From the NCBI GenBank assembly GCA_038562555.1, contig JBCFBK010000020.1, forward strand, positions 1 through 64,000: DNA of 64,000 nt, read 5' to 3'. Below are positions 52,295 to 61,390 of this stretch, piece after piece; within the stretch, counting starts at the first letter, position 1; every line of letters starts with the position of its first letter. Made by a program: the position numbers and the translations under genes. This DNA is from JBCFBK01 sp038562555 (GTDB lineage Bacteria; Bacteroidota; Bacteroidia; Bacteroidales; Prolixibacteraceae). Under the pieces are notes generated by a model. It saw only the letters and a list, made by a program, of their open reading frames with translations. It did no database searches and was not told the DNA's origin.

Positions 52295-54481
52295 ATGGAT
52301 AAACGAATTGACAATGCCTGGAACCATCTGCTGGAGACTTGCCGGAACACTATGTCTGAGGGTGATCTGAAGGAAATTCAGCGGGCATTCGACTATGCAT
52401 ATCAGGTACTGGGAGAAACAGTGCTTGATAACGGTGTATTGGGTATGCTCCATTCGGTAGAGGTTGCCCAGGTGGTAATTGCGGAGATCAGCCTGGGAAC
52501 CGATTCCATCATCGCCTGTCTGCTTCATCATGTTACCCATGGCAAACTTTCCCATCCCCCCGGATTCAGGGAAATTGAAATGAGTTTTGGAAGTGTCGTG
52601 GCACGGATCCTCGAAGGGATGGCAAAAATTAACGCGTTGGATACGGAAACAGTAGGCGTACATTCGGAGAATTTCCGTAAACTGATGCTGGCCCTTGCAG
52701 GCGACGTAAGGGTTATCCTGGTTAAAATTGCGGAACAGCTTTATCTCATGCGCCGCCTGGATGATCGTGACCCCGGACTTAGAAGAAAAATCGCCGTTGA
52801 GACTTCATACCTGTATGCGCCGCTGGCACACAGGCTGGGGTTATATAACGTAAATCTGGAATTACTTGATCTATGCCTGAAGCACCTTAATCCGGAGGCT
52901 TTCCAGCACGTCAGCGAACGGGTCATGGAATCGGAGAACGAACGTCGGAATTTTGTTGCGGAATTCGTGAAGCCGATTGAGGAGAAACTGCAGGCGAGGG
53001 GCTTCAGGTTTGATATGAAAGCCAGGACCAAATCGATCAATTCCATCTGGAATAAAATGAAAAAACAGGGCGTTAGTTTCGATGAAGTGTACGACCTGTT
53101 TGCCATTCGCGTCATCCTTGATTCAAAACCTGAGTTGGAGAAGTCTGACTGCTGGCAGGTTTATTCCATAGTCACCGAAGAATACCAGGCTAATCCGGAA
53201 CGCATGCGCGATTGGATCACCGTACCCAAATCGAACGGCTATGAAAGTTTACATGCCACCGTGTTGGGTCCTCATAAAAAGTGGGTTGAAATACAGATCC
53301 GGACAAAGAGGATGGATGAAATTGCAGAAAAAGGACTGGCCGCACACTGGAAATATAAAGGCGGCCAGGCATCGGCTGAAATGGAGCAATGGCTGGCAAA
53401 CGTGCGCGAGATCCTTGAAAATCCGGACTCGAACGTAGTCGATTTTATTGAAGATTTCAGGACGAATATCTATAAGGATGAAATCTTTGTTTTTACACCC
53501 AAAGGCGACCTGAAGCGTTTACCTGCCGGATCCACCCTGCTTGATTTTGCCTATGAAGTCCATTCGCATGTGGGGGATCATTGCACCGGAGGGATGGTTG
53601 ACGGAAAAAAGGTAACATTACGTTACCAGCTTAAGAATGGCGAACAAATTGCCGTATCGACTTCGAATAATCAAAAGCCGAAACTCGACTGGCTGGATTT
53701 TGTCCGTACATCGAAAGCGAAAAGCCGGATTAAATCGAGCCTGAACGAAGAACGTAAGCGTGAAGCCGAACAAGGTAAGGAAATTCTGCTCAGGAAGCTG
53801 AAGAACTGGAAGATCGAATACAACGACGAAGTTATTCGGAAACTGCTGAAACATTATCAGCTGAAACTGGCTCAGGATCTTTATTATCAGATCGCTGCAG
53901 GAAAGATCGATACCCTGGCCATCAAGGAGCTTTTGGTGGGGGAAGATGAAGATCAGACTATACGCCAGAAACTGGAGGAACTGGTTCCGCAGGAACAGTT
54001 GAAGGAATTGGAGTTTGCCGGTGGAGATGACTATCTTATTATTGATAACAACATTAAAAATGTGAATCATAAACTGGCCCCATGCTGTAATCCGATCTTC
54101 GGAGATGAGATCTTCGGTTTTGTGACCATCAGGGAAGGGATAAAAATACACCGCCGGAGTTGCCCGAACGCCAAACAAATGACAGAACGCTATCCGTACC
54201 GGATCATTCCTGCCAAGTGGCGTGAGTCAGCAAAGCGAACATCATTTCAGGCCACTATCAAGATGTCGGGAACCGATGAGGTGGGCATCGTCGGACAAAT
54301 CTCGCATGTGATCGCAAAAGATATCGGCATACAGATGCGGTCGATTAGTATCAATTCGGCAAACGGTGAGTTTGAGGGAACACTGCGTGTTTATGTGAAC
54401 AACCTGGAACACCTTGATTTTCTGATCCGGAAACTACATCATATAAGGGGAGTCCTGCACGTATCCAGAGCAGATCAATAG
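52295..54481 (+). CDS. relA: RelA/SpoT-family (p)ppGpp synthetase with a degenerate hydrolase domain
   Basis: This 728-residue protein has the HD-like region (~45-155), synthetase domain (~230-345), TGS domain (~385-445) and C-terminal ACT domain (~650-725). The synthetase motifs YDLFAIRVI, VPKSNGYESLHATV and VEIQIRTKRM are intact. In the HD region His53 remains but the metal-binding HDxxED is replaced by HHxxHG (residues 78-83), and the later ADRLHNM-type segment reads AEQLYLM. The hydrolase is therefore likely dead, as in RelA of proteobacteria. A second, SpoT-like gene is expected elsewhere. No promoter was identified in the short gap after ferritin's terminator. Confidence 0.88.
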   Translation: MDKRIDNAWNHLLETCRNTMSEGDLKEIQRAFDYAYQVLGETVLDNGVLGMLHSVEVAQVVIAEISLGTDSIIACLLHHVTHGKLSHPPGFREIEMSFGSVVARILEGMAKINALDTETVGVHSENFRKLMLALAGDVRVILVKIAEQLYLMRRLDDRDPGLRRKIAVETSYLYAPLAHRLGLYNVNLELLDLCLKHLNPEAFQHVSERVMESENERRNFVAEFVKPIEEKLQARGFRFDMKARTKSINSIWNKMKKQGVSFDEVYDLFAIRVILDSKPELEKSDCWQVYSIVTEEYQANPERMRDWITVPKSNGYESLHATVLGPHKKWVEIQIRTKRMDEIAEKGLAAHWKYKGGQASAEMEQWLANVREILENPDSNVVDFIEDFRTNIYKDEIFVFTPKGDLKRLPAGSTLLDFAYEVHSHVGDHCTGGMVDGKKVTLRYQLKNGEQIAVSTSNNQKPKLDWLDFVRTSKAKSRIKSSLNEERKREAEQGKEILLRKLKNWKIEYNDEVIRKLLKHYQLKLAQDLYYQIAAGKIDTLAIKELLVGEDEDQTIRQKLEELVPQEQLKELEFAGGDDYLIIDNNIKNVNHKLAPCCNPIFGDEIFGFVTIREGIKIHRRSCPNAKQMTERYPYRIIPAKWRESAKRTSFQATIKMSGTDEVGIVGQISHVIAKDIGIQMRSISINSANGEFEGTLRVYVNNLEHLDFLIRKLHHIRGVLHVSRADQ

Positions 54482-54515
54482 CCACGTGCAACTTATCCGT
54501 CTGTTGCTAATTTAT

Positions 54516-54546
54516 TTTGATTCTACCGATCGAACTGCTAATTTTG
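54516..54546 (+). promoter_or_regulatory. Promoter for the iorAB operon
   Basis: TTTG (54516-54519), a 19-nt spacer and TAATTTTG (54539-54546) fit the Bacteroidota promoter consensus exactly. It lies 34 bp before the iorA ATG at 54581. Confidence 0.8.
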
Positions 54547-54580
54547 AGGTCTGAAAAAACCATTGCAATCAATTTTATCT

Positions 54581-56182
54581 ATGCAAAAGTATCTGTTATT
54601 GGGGGCTGAGGCTATCGGACAGGGAGCGATCGACGGGGGACTGTCCGGCGTTTATGCCTATCCGGGTACACCTTCGACCGAAATCACTGAATATATCCAG
54701 GAGAATGAGCTGGCTGCAGAAAGAAATATTCACCGGAAATGGTCAGCCAATGAAAAAACTGCCTACGAAGCCGCTCTGGGAATGAGTTATACCGGTAAGC
54801 GAGCACTGGTGTGCATGAAGCACGTCGGATTGAATGTAGCAGCCGACGCGTTTATGAATTCGGGATTTACCGGTGTGAACGGCGGGCTTGTGCTTGCAGT
54901 GGCCGACGACCCTTCGATGCATTCCTCCCAAAATGAACAGGATTCACGTTTTTATGCGGGCTTTGCCAAATTTCCTGTGCTGGAACCTTCCAATCAGCAG
55001 GAAGCTTATGATATGGCCTATGAAAGCTTTCAACTTTCCGAACTGACCGGACTGCCGGTTATGTTGCGTATTACAACCCGCCTGGCCCACTCGCGGTCGG
55101 GAATCATTCGCAGAGGCGTGCTGAACCAGCGGGAAATGGTGCTTCCCGAAGACCTGAAACAGTTTGTGTTGCTGCCTGCCATTGCGCGAAAACGCTACAC
55201 TGTTCTTCTCGACAAGCAAAAACTGCTGAATGATTTATCTGAAAAGTCAATATACAACACATTAATCGAAGGAAAGGATAAAAGCCTGGGTATTATTTGT
55301 TGTGGCATTGCCTTCAATTATTTGCAGGAAAACTACCGCGATACTGAATGTCCGTATCCGGTTATCCGCATTTCACAGTATCCGCTGCCGGAGAAACTCC
55401 TGGGCGGTATGGATAACGAATGTGATGAAATTTTGGTGCTGGAAGAAGGATATCCGCTGGTGGAAGGACAGCTCAAAGGATTTTTTGGCAATGGAACTCC
55501 AATTCGCGGGCGTCTCGACGGGACCTTGCCCAGGGCAGGTGAATTGAACCCGGACCATGTGCGTAAGGCGCTCGGACTGCGTGTGGACGGCGGCATACCG
55601 GTACCTGACGTGGTTGTTGGCCGCCCTCCTGCGATGTGCCAGGGGTGCGGCCATATCGACGCTTTCACGGCGATGAACGAAGCCATGAAGAAATATGGTA
55701 AAGGTCGGGTTTTTTCGGATATAGGCTGTTATACCCTCGGGGCGCTTCCTCCTTATGAAGCCATCAATTCGTGTGTGGATATGGGTGCATCCATTACCAT
55801 GGCAAAGGGTGCTGCCGACGGCGGACTTTTCCCCTCGGTGGCTGTGATCGGAGATTCTACCTTCGCCCATTCCGGCATAACATCGCTGCTTGACGCTGTC
55901 AATGGACATTCGCCGATCACGGTCGTCATTTCCGACAATGAATCGGTGTCGATGACGGGAGGACAGGATTCTTCCGCGCAGGGGAAAATCGAAGACATCT
56001 GCAAAGGACTGGGTGTAGATCCCGCACATATCCGGGTCGTTGTACCGCTAAAAAAAAACCATGCCGAGATGGTTCAGATTTTCTGCGAGGAGCTCGAATA
56101 TCAGGATGTCTCCGTAATCATCCCACGCCGGGAATGTTTGCAGCGCGCAAGCCGCAGGAAGCGAAATGTAAATCGGGCTTGA
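54581..56182 (+). CDS. iorA: Indolepyruvate ferredoxin oxidoreductase, alpha subunit (short form)
   Basis: This 533-residue protein begins at the ATG at 54581. It has the pyruvate-ferredoxin-oxidoreductase-like N-terminal part (YPGTPSTEITEYIQ) and a TPP-binding part with GDSTFAHSGITSLLDAVN and NESVSMTGGQDS. It lacks the Cys-rich C-terminal [4Fe-4S] ferredoxin domain of archaeal IorA; the only Cys pair of note is in CQGCGH. It oxidises arylpyruvates to aryl-acetyl-CoA with IorB, encoded next. Electron transfer to ferredoxin then must use another route, possibly a separate ferredoxin. Confidence 0.9.
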   Translation: MQKYLLLGAEAIGQGAIDGGLSGVYAYPGTPSTEITEYIQENELAAERNIHRKWSANEKTAYEAALGMSYTGKRALVCMKHVGLNVAADAFMNSGFTGVNGGLVLAVADDPSMHSSQNEQDSRFYAGFAKFPVLEPSNQQEAYDMAYESFQLSELTGLPVMLRITTRLAHSRSGIIRRGVLNQREMVLPEDLKQFVLLPAIARKRYTVLLDKQKLLNDLSEKSIYNTLIEGKDKSLGIICCGIAFNYLQENYRDTECPYPVIRISQYPLPEKLLGGMDNECDEILVLEEGYPLVEGQLKGFFGNGTPIRGRLDGTLPRAGELNPDHVRKALGLRVDGGIPVPDVVVGRPPAMCQGCGHIDAFTAMNEAMKKYGKGRVFSDIGCYTLGALPPYEAINSCVDMGASITMAKGAADGGLFPSVAVIGDSTFAHSGITSLLDAVNGHSPITVVISDNESVSMTGGQDSSAQGKIEDICKGLGVDPAHIRVVVPLKKNHAEMVQIFCEELEYQDVSVIIPRRECLQRASRRKRNVNRA

Positions 56183-56263
56183 GGCGATCCACGCCGCAAG
56201 TGTAAAAATCAGTTGAAATGTCAAATCGCTATTAGCTCAATGCTGATAGGTAACAGCTAAATT

Positions 56264-56845
56264 ATGAAGACAGATATTATACTGGCAGGAGTGGGCGGAC
56301 AAGGGATCTTATCCATTGCTACTGCCCTTGGTGAAGCGGTCCTGCTGGAGAACCTGTATCTCAAGCAGGCTGAAACACACGGTATGAGTCAGCGTGGCGG
56401 AGCAGTCGTGAGCCATATGCGGATTTCAGATAAACCGGTTTCATCCGATTTAATTCCATTGGGCGGCGCCGATCTGATCCTGAGTGTCGAGCCAATGGAA
56501 TCGCTCAGGTATCTGCCTTTTTTATCAGCCGCCGGGTATCTGGTCACCAATATGACACCGTTTGTCAATATCCCCGATTATCCGGCCGTAGAAGCCATTC
56601 TGGAGGAGATCAGGAGTCTTGCCCGTTATGTCGCGATCGATGCCGATCAGATTGCCCGGGAAGTCGGGAATCCCCGGATTTCAAATATGGTTATGCTGGG
56701 AGCAGCTTCGCCTTTTATCCGGATAGACTTTTCGAAAATCGAAGCAGGCGTCCGTTCCACCTTCGCGCGAAAAGGAGAGGGCGTAGTATCTATGAATCTT
56801 CAAGGCCTGAGGGCCGGGCGAAAGTTTGCCGAGGCAAATCGGTAA
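56264..56845 (+). CDS. iorB: Indolepyruvate ferredoxin oxidoreductase, beta subunit
   Basis: This 193-residue protein is the gamma-type domain of 2-oxoacid:ferredoxin oxidoreductases. It has GVGGQGILSIATALGEA at the N-terminus and ETHGMSQRGGAVVSHMR near residue 38. It pairs with IorA 81 bp upstream. The gap between the two is short and without its own promoter. Confidence 0.92.
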   Translation: MKTDIILAGVGGQGILSIATALGEAVLLENLYLKQAETHGMSQRGGAVVSHMRISDKPVSSDLIPLGGADLILSVEPMESLRYLPFLSAAGYLVTNMTPFVNIPDYPAVEAILEEIRSLARYVAIDADQIAREVGNPRISNMVMLGAASPFIRIDFSKIEAGVRSTFARKGEGVVSMNLQGLRAGRKFAEANR

Positions 56846-56848
56846 AAA

Positions 56849-56882
56849 GCAAAGATCCGGCCACCAGAGGCCGGATCTTTGC
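56849..56882. terminator. Strong bidirectional terminator between iorB and fabI
   Basis: A perfect 14-bp stem (56849-56862 with 56869-56882; GCAAAGATCCGGCC on the left arm) encloses a 6-nt loop. A T-run lies on the plus side and five T bases on the minus side. The fabI stop codon starts within its right flank. Confidence 0.92.
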
Positions 56883-56883
56883 T

Positions 56884-57750
56884 TTAATCGTACTTGTGGT
56901 CAATCTCTGCCGGTCCACAGTCACAGTCGCAGTCAAGCCCTTTCTCATACTGCTCAAGAGCCCGCAGACTCATTCCCATAGAAGAGAAACCCCCGTCGTG
57001 ATACAGGTTTTGCATGGTTACCTTTTTGGTAAGGTCGGAGAAAAGCGTAATGCAATAATCAGCACATTCTGCAGCTGTGGCGTTGCCCAGGGGGGACATG
57101 CGTTCCCCGAAATCGAGCAGCCTGTCAATTCCTTTCACGCCGCTTCCTGCAGTTGTCATTGTTGGTGACTGCGAGATGGTGTTCACCCTGACGTTGCGTT
57201 CCCGTCCATAGATGTATCCAAAGCTGCGTGCGATCGATTCCAGCAGCGCCTTCGCATCGGCCATGTCATTGTACCCGTAAAAAGTGCGTTGCGCAGCAAC
57301 ATAGCTGAGGGCAACGACCGATCCCCACTCATTTATGGCATCCATTTTACGCGCGGTCTGCAGTACTTTATGAAAAGAGACTGCGGAAATGTCCAGTGTT
57401 TTTTCAAGATAACTGTAATCCAGGTCGCTGTAATGACGTCCCTTTCGTACATTGGGTGACATACCGATTGAGTGAAGGATAAAATCAATTTTTCCCCCCA
57501 TGATTTCCATTGACTGACGGATCAGGTTTTCGAGATCACTGACACTGGTCGCATCAGCTTCAATAACCGAAGTATTGCATTTTTCCGCTAAACCGGCGGT
57601 ATCGCCCATACGCAGGGCTACGGAAGTATTGGATAGTGTAAATACAGCGCCTTCCTCATACGCTCGTTCTGCGACCTTCCATGCTATGGAGTCCGCATTT
57701 AAAGCACCAAAAATGATTCCCTTTTTACCTTTAAGTAAATTATAAGCCAT
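56884..57750 (-). CDS. fabI: Enoyl-ACP reductase (NADH) with an unusual Cys-rich tail
   Basis: This 288-residue protein is an SDR-type FabI: a NAD-binding GALNADSIAW start, the catalytic Tyr-Lys pair in YGYNDMADAKALLES, and the substrate-loop NTISQSPTMT. The fatty-acid reduction is the last step of each elongation cycle. The C-terminus carries an extra ~20 residues containing GLDCDCDCGP, which ordinary FabI lacks. Such a Cys-Asp-Cys-Asp-Cys cluster could bind metal, an inference only. No promoter was found. Confidence 0.93.
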   Translation of the reverse strand: MAYNLLKGKKGIIFGALNADSIAWKVAERAYEEGAVFTLSNTSVALRMGDTAGLAEKCNTSVIEADATSVSDLENLIRQSMEIMGGKIDFILHSIGMSPNVRKGRHYSDLDYSYLEKTLDISAVSFHKVLQTARKMDAINEWGSVVALSYVAAQRTFYGYNDMADAKALLESIARSFGYIYGRERNVRVNTISQSPTMTTAGSGVKGIDRLLDFGERMSPLGNATAAECADYCITLFSDLTKKVTMQNLYHDGGFSSMGMSLRALEQYEKGLDCDCDCGPAEIDHKYD

Positions 57751-57888
57751 GATTCTAAATTTATGAGTTATTAAACAACTCGCGTTTAAAATGGTTGTAA
57801 AATATTTCTGTTCCCGGTGAAGCGTTTGCTGAGCCGGCTATGCTCCGGTTAAATTGGACTTTTGCTCCCGTTTAATCGAACGGTCAAT

Positions 57889-57911
57889 AAAAAAGCCGGC
57901 TTTTGACCGGC
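57889..57911 (-). terminator. Terminator of the bat operon
   Basis: On the minus strand a short GCCGG/CCGGC stem with a tight loop is followed by six T bases. It lies 6 bp after the batE stop. Confidence 0.75.
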
Positions 57912-57916
57912 GTATA

Positions 57917-58666
57917 TCAGATTTTTTCCAGACTGCTGTCCGGCAACCACCCCTGGTTGCCATCGGCAAGACGAATCTCCTTCCAGGTCCCCAGACTGTC
58001 GTTTATTTCTACTTTCAGTCCTTCATGGATCAGAAACAGATCGGTTCCTCCTTCCGATGGTGAACTCTTAACAGTGACGCTGGGTTGGGTGATGATTGCA
58101 AAGCGATGCCCGGTCATTTGCTTTTCCTTCCGGGAGGCGAAGTTATAACTGAACAGGCATATGGCGGCAACCAGTATCCCTGTCCAGAATGTTGCCCTTT
58201 TAACCCGCGGTGACGAACTGAAGAAGAAAAAGCCGGCCAGGATCAGGGTCAGGATGAAGGTTACCACATTTATTTTTGCCCAGCCATCGGCCGAAAACTT
58301 GTTGGAGAGATTCGTCCACCAGCGGACAAAGAATACTTTCGGTAATGGAACAATGGCATCAACGACGTGCTGATTGGCAATTTCGAGATTGAACCGTATA
58401 TCTTCATCGTTGGGGGCCAGTAGTTTTGCCCGTTCATAATTCAGAATAGCGCGGGTAAACTGCCCTGTTTTGTATAAAGCATTTCCCAGATTATAATAAA
58501 GTTCGGCCGACCGCAGATTGCCGTTCAGAATTTGCTGGTAAAGCTCAATCGCCTGCGTGTAATTGCCATCGGCATATTGCTGATTAGCTTTGACCAGCAG
58601 GGAGTCTTGCGAATACGCCGTGAGTGTAATCAGCAGGAAAAATATGATCTGAATGTTTCGTATCAT
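57917..58666 (-). CDS. batE: BatE-like TPR and SH3-domain protein
   Basis: This 249-residue protein has a signal peptide (~1-20), a TPR pair (~25-100; YNLGNALYKTGQFTRAILNYERAK), one or two membrane helices (~130-175) and a C-terminal SH3-like domain (~185-249) ending in GNQGWLPDSSLEKI. BatE closes the aerotolerance operon in Bacteroidota. Its precise role is unknown. It follows batD by 18 bp. Confidence 0.82.
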   Translation of the reverse strand: MIRNIQIIFFLLITLTAYSQDSLLVKANQQYADGNYTQAIELYQQILNGNLRSAELYYNLGNALYKTGQFTRAILNYERAKLLAPNDEDIRFNLEIANQHVVDAIVPLPKVFFVRWWTNLSNKFSADGWAKINVVTFILTLILAGFFFFSSSPRVKRATFWTGILVAAICLFSYNFASRKEKQMTGHRFAIITQPSVTVKSSPSEGGTDLFLIHEGLKVEINDSLGTWKEIRLADGNQGWLPDSSLEKI

Positions 58667-58684
58667 CCTTTTATATTTTGTCAG

Positions 58685-60511
58685 TTATCGGATCTGTTTT
58701 TCAAGTTTACCCATTAAGGCCGCGGCGTTCCGGTATAGTTCCTCAAGCGTCCCTCCGGCTGAGCTCGGCGCGTAGCGGGCGAACTCACAGGTATCAAGAA
58801 GTCCGGTAAAGTCGGTAATCACACTTTGTTCAACACCTCTTGCGGTCAGCTTGTCTGCTGCATTTTCACGGCTCAGGCCGGCAACAGGGATATTCAGCTT
58901 GTCGCTCAGGTAGCCCCAGTATGCCCGCAACACCGATTCGTAGAATTCCTCGGCCTTGTTTTGTTTCATGAAGCTGTGCGCTTCCTTAAGCCGTCTGCGT
59001 GCCACTTTGTTTGCCCTTTTGTTGCGGCTAAGCTGAATATTGGCATTTTCCCGCAGTTTGCGGCGGTAGATGAATCCCACGGTCAGAAAAGTGAGTAAAG
59101 CTCCCAGGTTGATCAGCCAGTAACCTGTACTTCCAAAGAACAATGCTGATCCGGCTTTTAAGCGATACTGGTTTTGTTTGATATAACGGATGTCCCTTCC
59201 GATATAACGCACGTCCTGTTTCGAATAGGCGCTTGTTACGGTAGCATTCTGGCTGTCATCTCCTTTTTCAACATGAATGGCATAAGATGGTGAACTCTGC
59301 ACGGAATACTGTCCGGTTGCGGGATTGAAAGACGCAAATTTCACTGCGGGAATGGTAAAGTTCCCGGCATTCCGGGGGATGATCAGATAGTCGAACGTTT
59401 TGGTGCCGGACATGCCACTGTTTGTAACCTGAAGATTATCTGTGGTCTTGGGATCATAGACTTCAAAATCGGAAGGAAATTCAATTTTGGGAGCTTCAAT
59501 CAGGCGCAGGTTTCCGCCTCCGGATACGCTGACGCGAAAAGTCACCGCTTCGTTGGAACGGGTTTCGGTCTTATCGGGTTCAGCGGCGAATTTCAGGTTA
59601 CCAACTCCTCCGTAAAATCCTTCGGGCGGAGAGGGGAGATCGCGTACGTTAATCGTTACAGGATCACTCGTGACGCGGGCGGAGACCGTCCGGAAATTTT
59701 CAAAGAAATCGTCGAAGAAACTTCTTTGCTGGCGGATCTGCTGGCGGACTAAGGTTGTAATCTCAAAAGGATCGATCCTGATTTTGCCTGTTTGCTGAGG
59801 GAAAAGGATCGTTTTTTTCAGCACGCCTACCTGATAGATCTTATTGTTGTAAACTTCACGGGTAAAGCTAATCTGTCCGGAAGTTTCAATGTCCTGCGAC
59901 CAGAATCCTTCAAAGGACGGCAGTTTCAGATCTTCAAAACCCGTAGGCTGAACGTTTTCCGAGACATAAATTTTTACTGTTGCAATTATTTGTTCGCCCT
60001 TATAAACGTTGTGTTTATCAAGTTCAGTTCGTACAAACAAGTCCTCTTTTTTCAATTCCGTTGTGCTGCTCCGTTCTTCCTGCTGTTGCTGTTGGCTGCT
60101 CCCCGACGCGCCCTGCTGGGCCGGTACCTGCCCCTTAACGACCTGAACGGTCAGCTCATTCGACTGATATACTTTCCCATCAACTTTAATAGAAGCCGGT
60201 TTGATCGTAAACGTTCCTTCCTGTTTGGCACGCAGAACGAAAATATAAGAAAATGAAAACTCCTGGGTTGTTTTTCCGTTGATAATCTGAATGCTCGAAC
60301 TTTGTGAAACGGATGGGCCCATTAGAATTTCAAAGCCTGACAAATCAGGCAACTGAAGATCGTCCCCTTCTTCGTTGAGTGAAAATGAGAGCCTGAATTG
60401 TTGCCCTGCCGATACGATATTCGGTGCTGACATGGTAAACCGCACATTGTCGGCGCCGGCAAAAATTGCCGGCAACAGCAGGAATAACACGATTAAAAGT
60501 TTTTTTGCCAT
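58685..60511 (-). CDS. batD: BatD (oxygen-tolerance) protein
   Basis: This 608-residue protein starts at the ATG at 60511, which opens a signal peptide (MAKKLLIVLFLLLPAIFAGA). Repeated beta-sandwich domains with the BatD/Oxygen tolerance signature (DLPSPPEGFYGGVGNLKF near residue 310) are followed by a membrane helix and a helical cytoplasmic tail. The protein is thought to scaffold the BatABC complex. It starts 111 bp after batC. Confidence 0.88.
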   Translation of the reverse strand: MAKKLLIVLFLLLPAIFAGADNVRFTMSAPNIVSAGQQFRLSFSLNEEGDDLQLPDLSGFEILMGPSVSQSSSIQIINGKTTQEFSFSYIFVLRAKQEGTFTIKPASIKVDGKVYQSNELTVQVVKGQVPAQQGASGSSQQQQQEERSSTTELKKEDLFVRTELDKHNVYKGEQIIATVKIYVSENVQPTGFEDLKLPSFEGFWSQDIETSGQISFTREVYNNKIYQVGVLKKTILFPQQTGKIRIDPFEITTLVRQQIRQQRSFFDDFFENFRTVSARVTSDPVTINVRDLPSPPEGFYGGVGNLKFAAEPDKTETRSNEAVTFRVSVSGGGNLRLIEAPKIEFPSDFEVYDPKTTDNLQVTNSGMSGTKTFDYLIIPRNAGNFTIPAVKFASFNPATGQYSVQSSPSYAIHVEKGDDSQNATVTSAYSKQDVRYIGRDIRYIKQNQYRLKAGSALFFGSTGYWLINLGALLTFLTVGFIYRRKLRENANIQLSRNKRANKVARRRLKEAHSFMKQNKAEEFYESVLRAYWGYLSDKLNIPVAGLSRENAADKLTARGVEQSVITDFTGLLDTCEFARYAPSSAGGTLEELYRNAAALMGKLEKQIR

Positions 60512-60622
60512 TTGAATTCGTATACTATATAATACTTTTCGAGTTGGGAACCATGAGCCGTGAGTCGTGAGCAAAAATACAAAATATTCCATACTCCGGA
60601 CTTACTACTCGTTACCCGCTAC
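60512..60622. other. Intergenic gap inside the bat operon with GTGAG-type repeats
   Basis: The gap holds short inverted arrays: GTGAGTCGTGAG near 60560 and TACTCGTTACCC/CTACTCACC near 60608-60628. Similar GTGAGTAACGAG sequence is found at 22796-22817. No gene or terminator was seen. Confidence 0.5.
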
Positions 60623-61390
60623 TCACCAGTCTTTTTCTGTTTTTCGTTCCTGAGCTCTCTCTGCTTTTGCCTTTTTTACCTTTTCCTGTATTTTTTGCTC
60701 GTCATTTTGCAGAGCCTGCAACAATCGTTCCGCATTTTCCTTTGAAATCTTCTGTGTTTGTTGATTCTGATTTTGCTTTTGATCCTGCTGATCCTTGTTT
60801 TGTTCCTGATTTTTATTCTGCTGGTCTTTGTTTTTATCCTGATCCTGATCCTTGTTTTGATCTTTTTTATCCTGCTGATCTTTGTTTTGGTTCTGGTCCT
60901 GTTTCTGGTTCTGTTTTTGTTGCTCCTGCTTTTTCTTCAGGTTCATTGCATAGAGCAGATTATACTTGGTTTCCGGATCCTGTGGGTTTTGGCGCAACGC
61001 GTTTTTATAGGCCTCAATACTTTCGTCAACTTTATTTTGCAACAGTAACGAATTGCCCAGGTTATGAAGTGCCCGGGATTTTTCCACGTTATCCGTGCTT
61101 TTTTGAGCGATCTCTTCAAATTTGCCGGCGGCCTGTTCCAGATTCATTTGTTTGTAAAGTGCATCTCCCAGATTGAAATTCCATTTCAGGTCGTCGGGTC
61201 GTTTTTCAAGAGCTTTTCGATAGGCAACTTCGGCCTGGCTAAAAGCTGTGGTGTCGAGTTTTGTCGTATCAGCCAAAGCTTGTTCATAGATTTTATTCCC
61301 CTGTCTGATAAATTTACGCTCATTTTGTGCGTGCAAAGACAGGCCAGACAGTACGAAAACGATAAAGAGTGCGTATTTAACTTTTTTCAT
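60623..61390 (-). CDS. batC: BatC-like TPR protein with a Q/N/K/D-rich low-complexity tract
   Basis: This 255-residue protein has a signal peptide (~1-21), three TPRs (~25-150) and a remarkable tract of ~65 residues (near 153-218) made of Gln, Asn, Lys and Asp almost only, followed by a helical Lys-Glu-rich end. BatC is the TPR partner of the VWA proteins BatA and BatB. It overlaps batB by 4 bp. The tract is unlike the rest of the operon in composition. Confidence 0.87.
   Translation of the reverse strand: MKKVKYALFIVFVLSGLSLHAQNERKFIRQGNKIYEQALADTTKLDTTAFSQAEVAYRKALEKRPDDLKWNFNLGDALYKQMNLEQAAGKFEEIAQKSTDNVEKSRALHNLGNSLLLQNKVDESIEAYKNALRQNPQDPETKYNLLYAMNLKKKQEQQKQNQKQDQNQNKDQQDKKDQNKDQDQDKNKDQQNKNQEQNKDQQDQKQNQNQQTQKISKENAERLLQALQNDEQKIQEKVKKAKAERAQERKTEKDW

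Noticed and set aside
60667..61176. Long plus-strand open frames across batC
   Set aside because: They are shadows of the Q/N/K/D-rich batC tract, made of Ile/Leu/Phe-rich translation from its complement.
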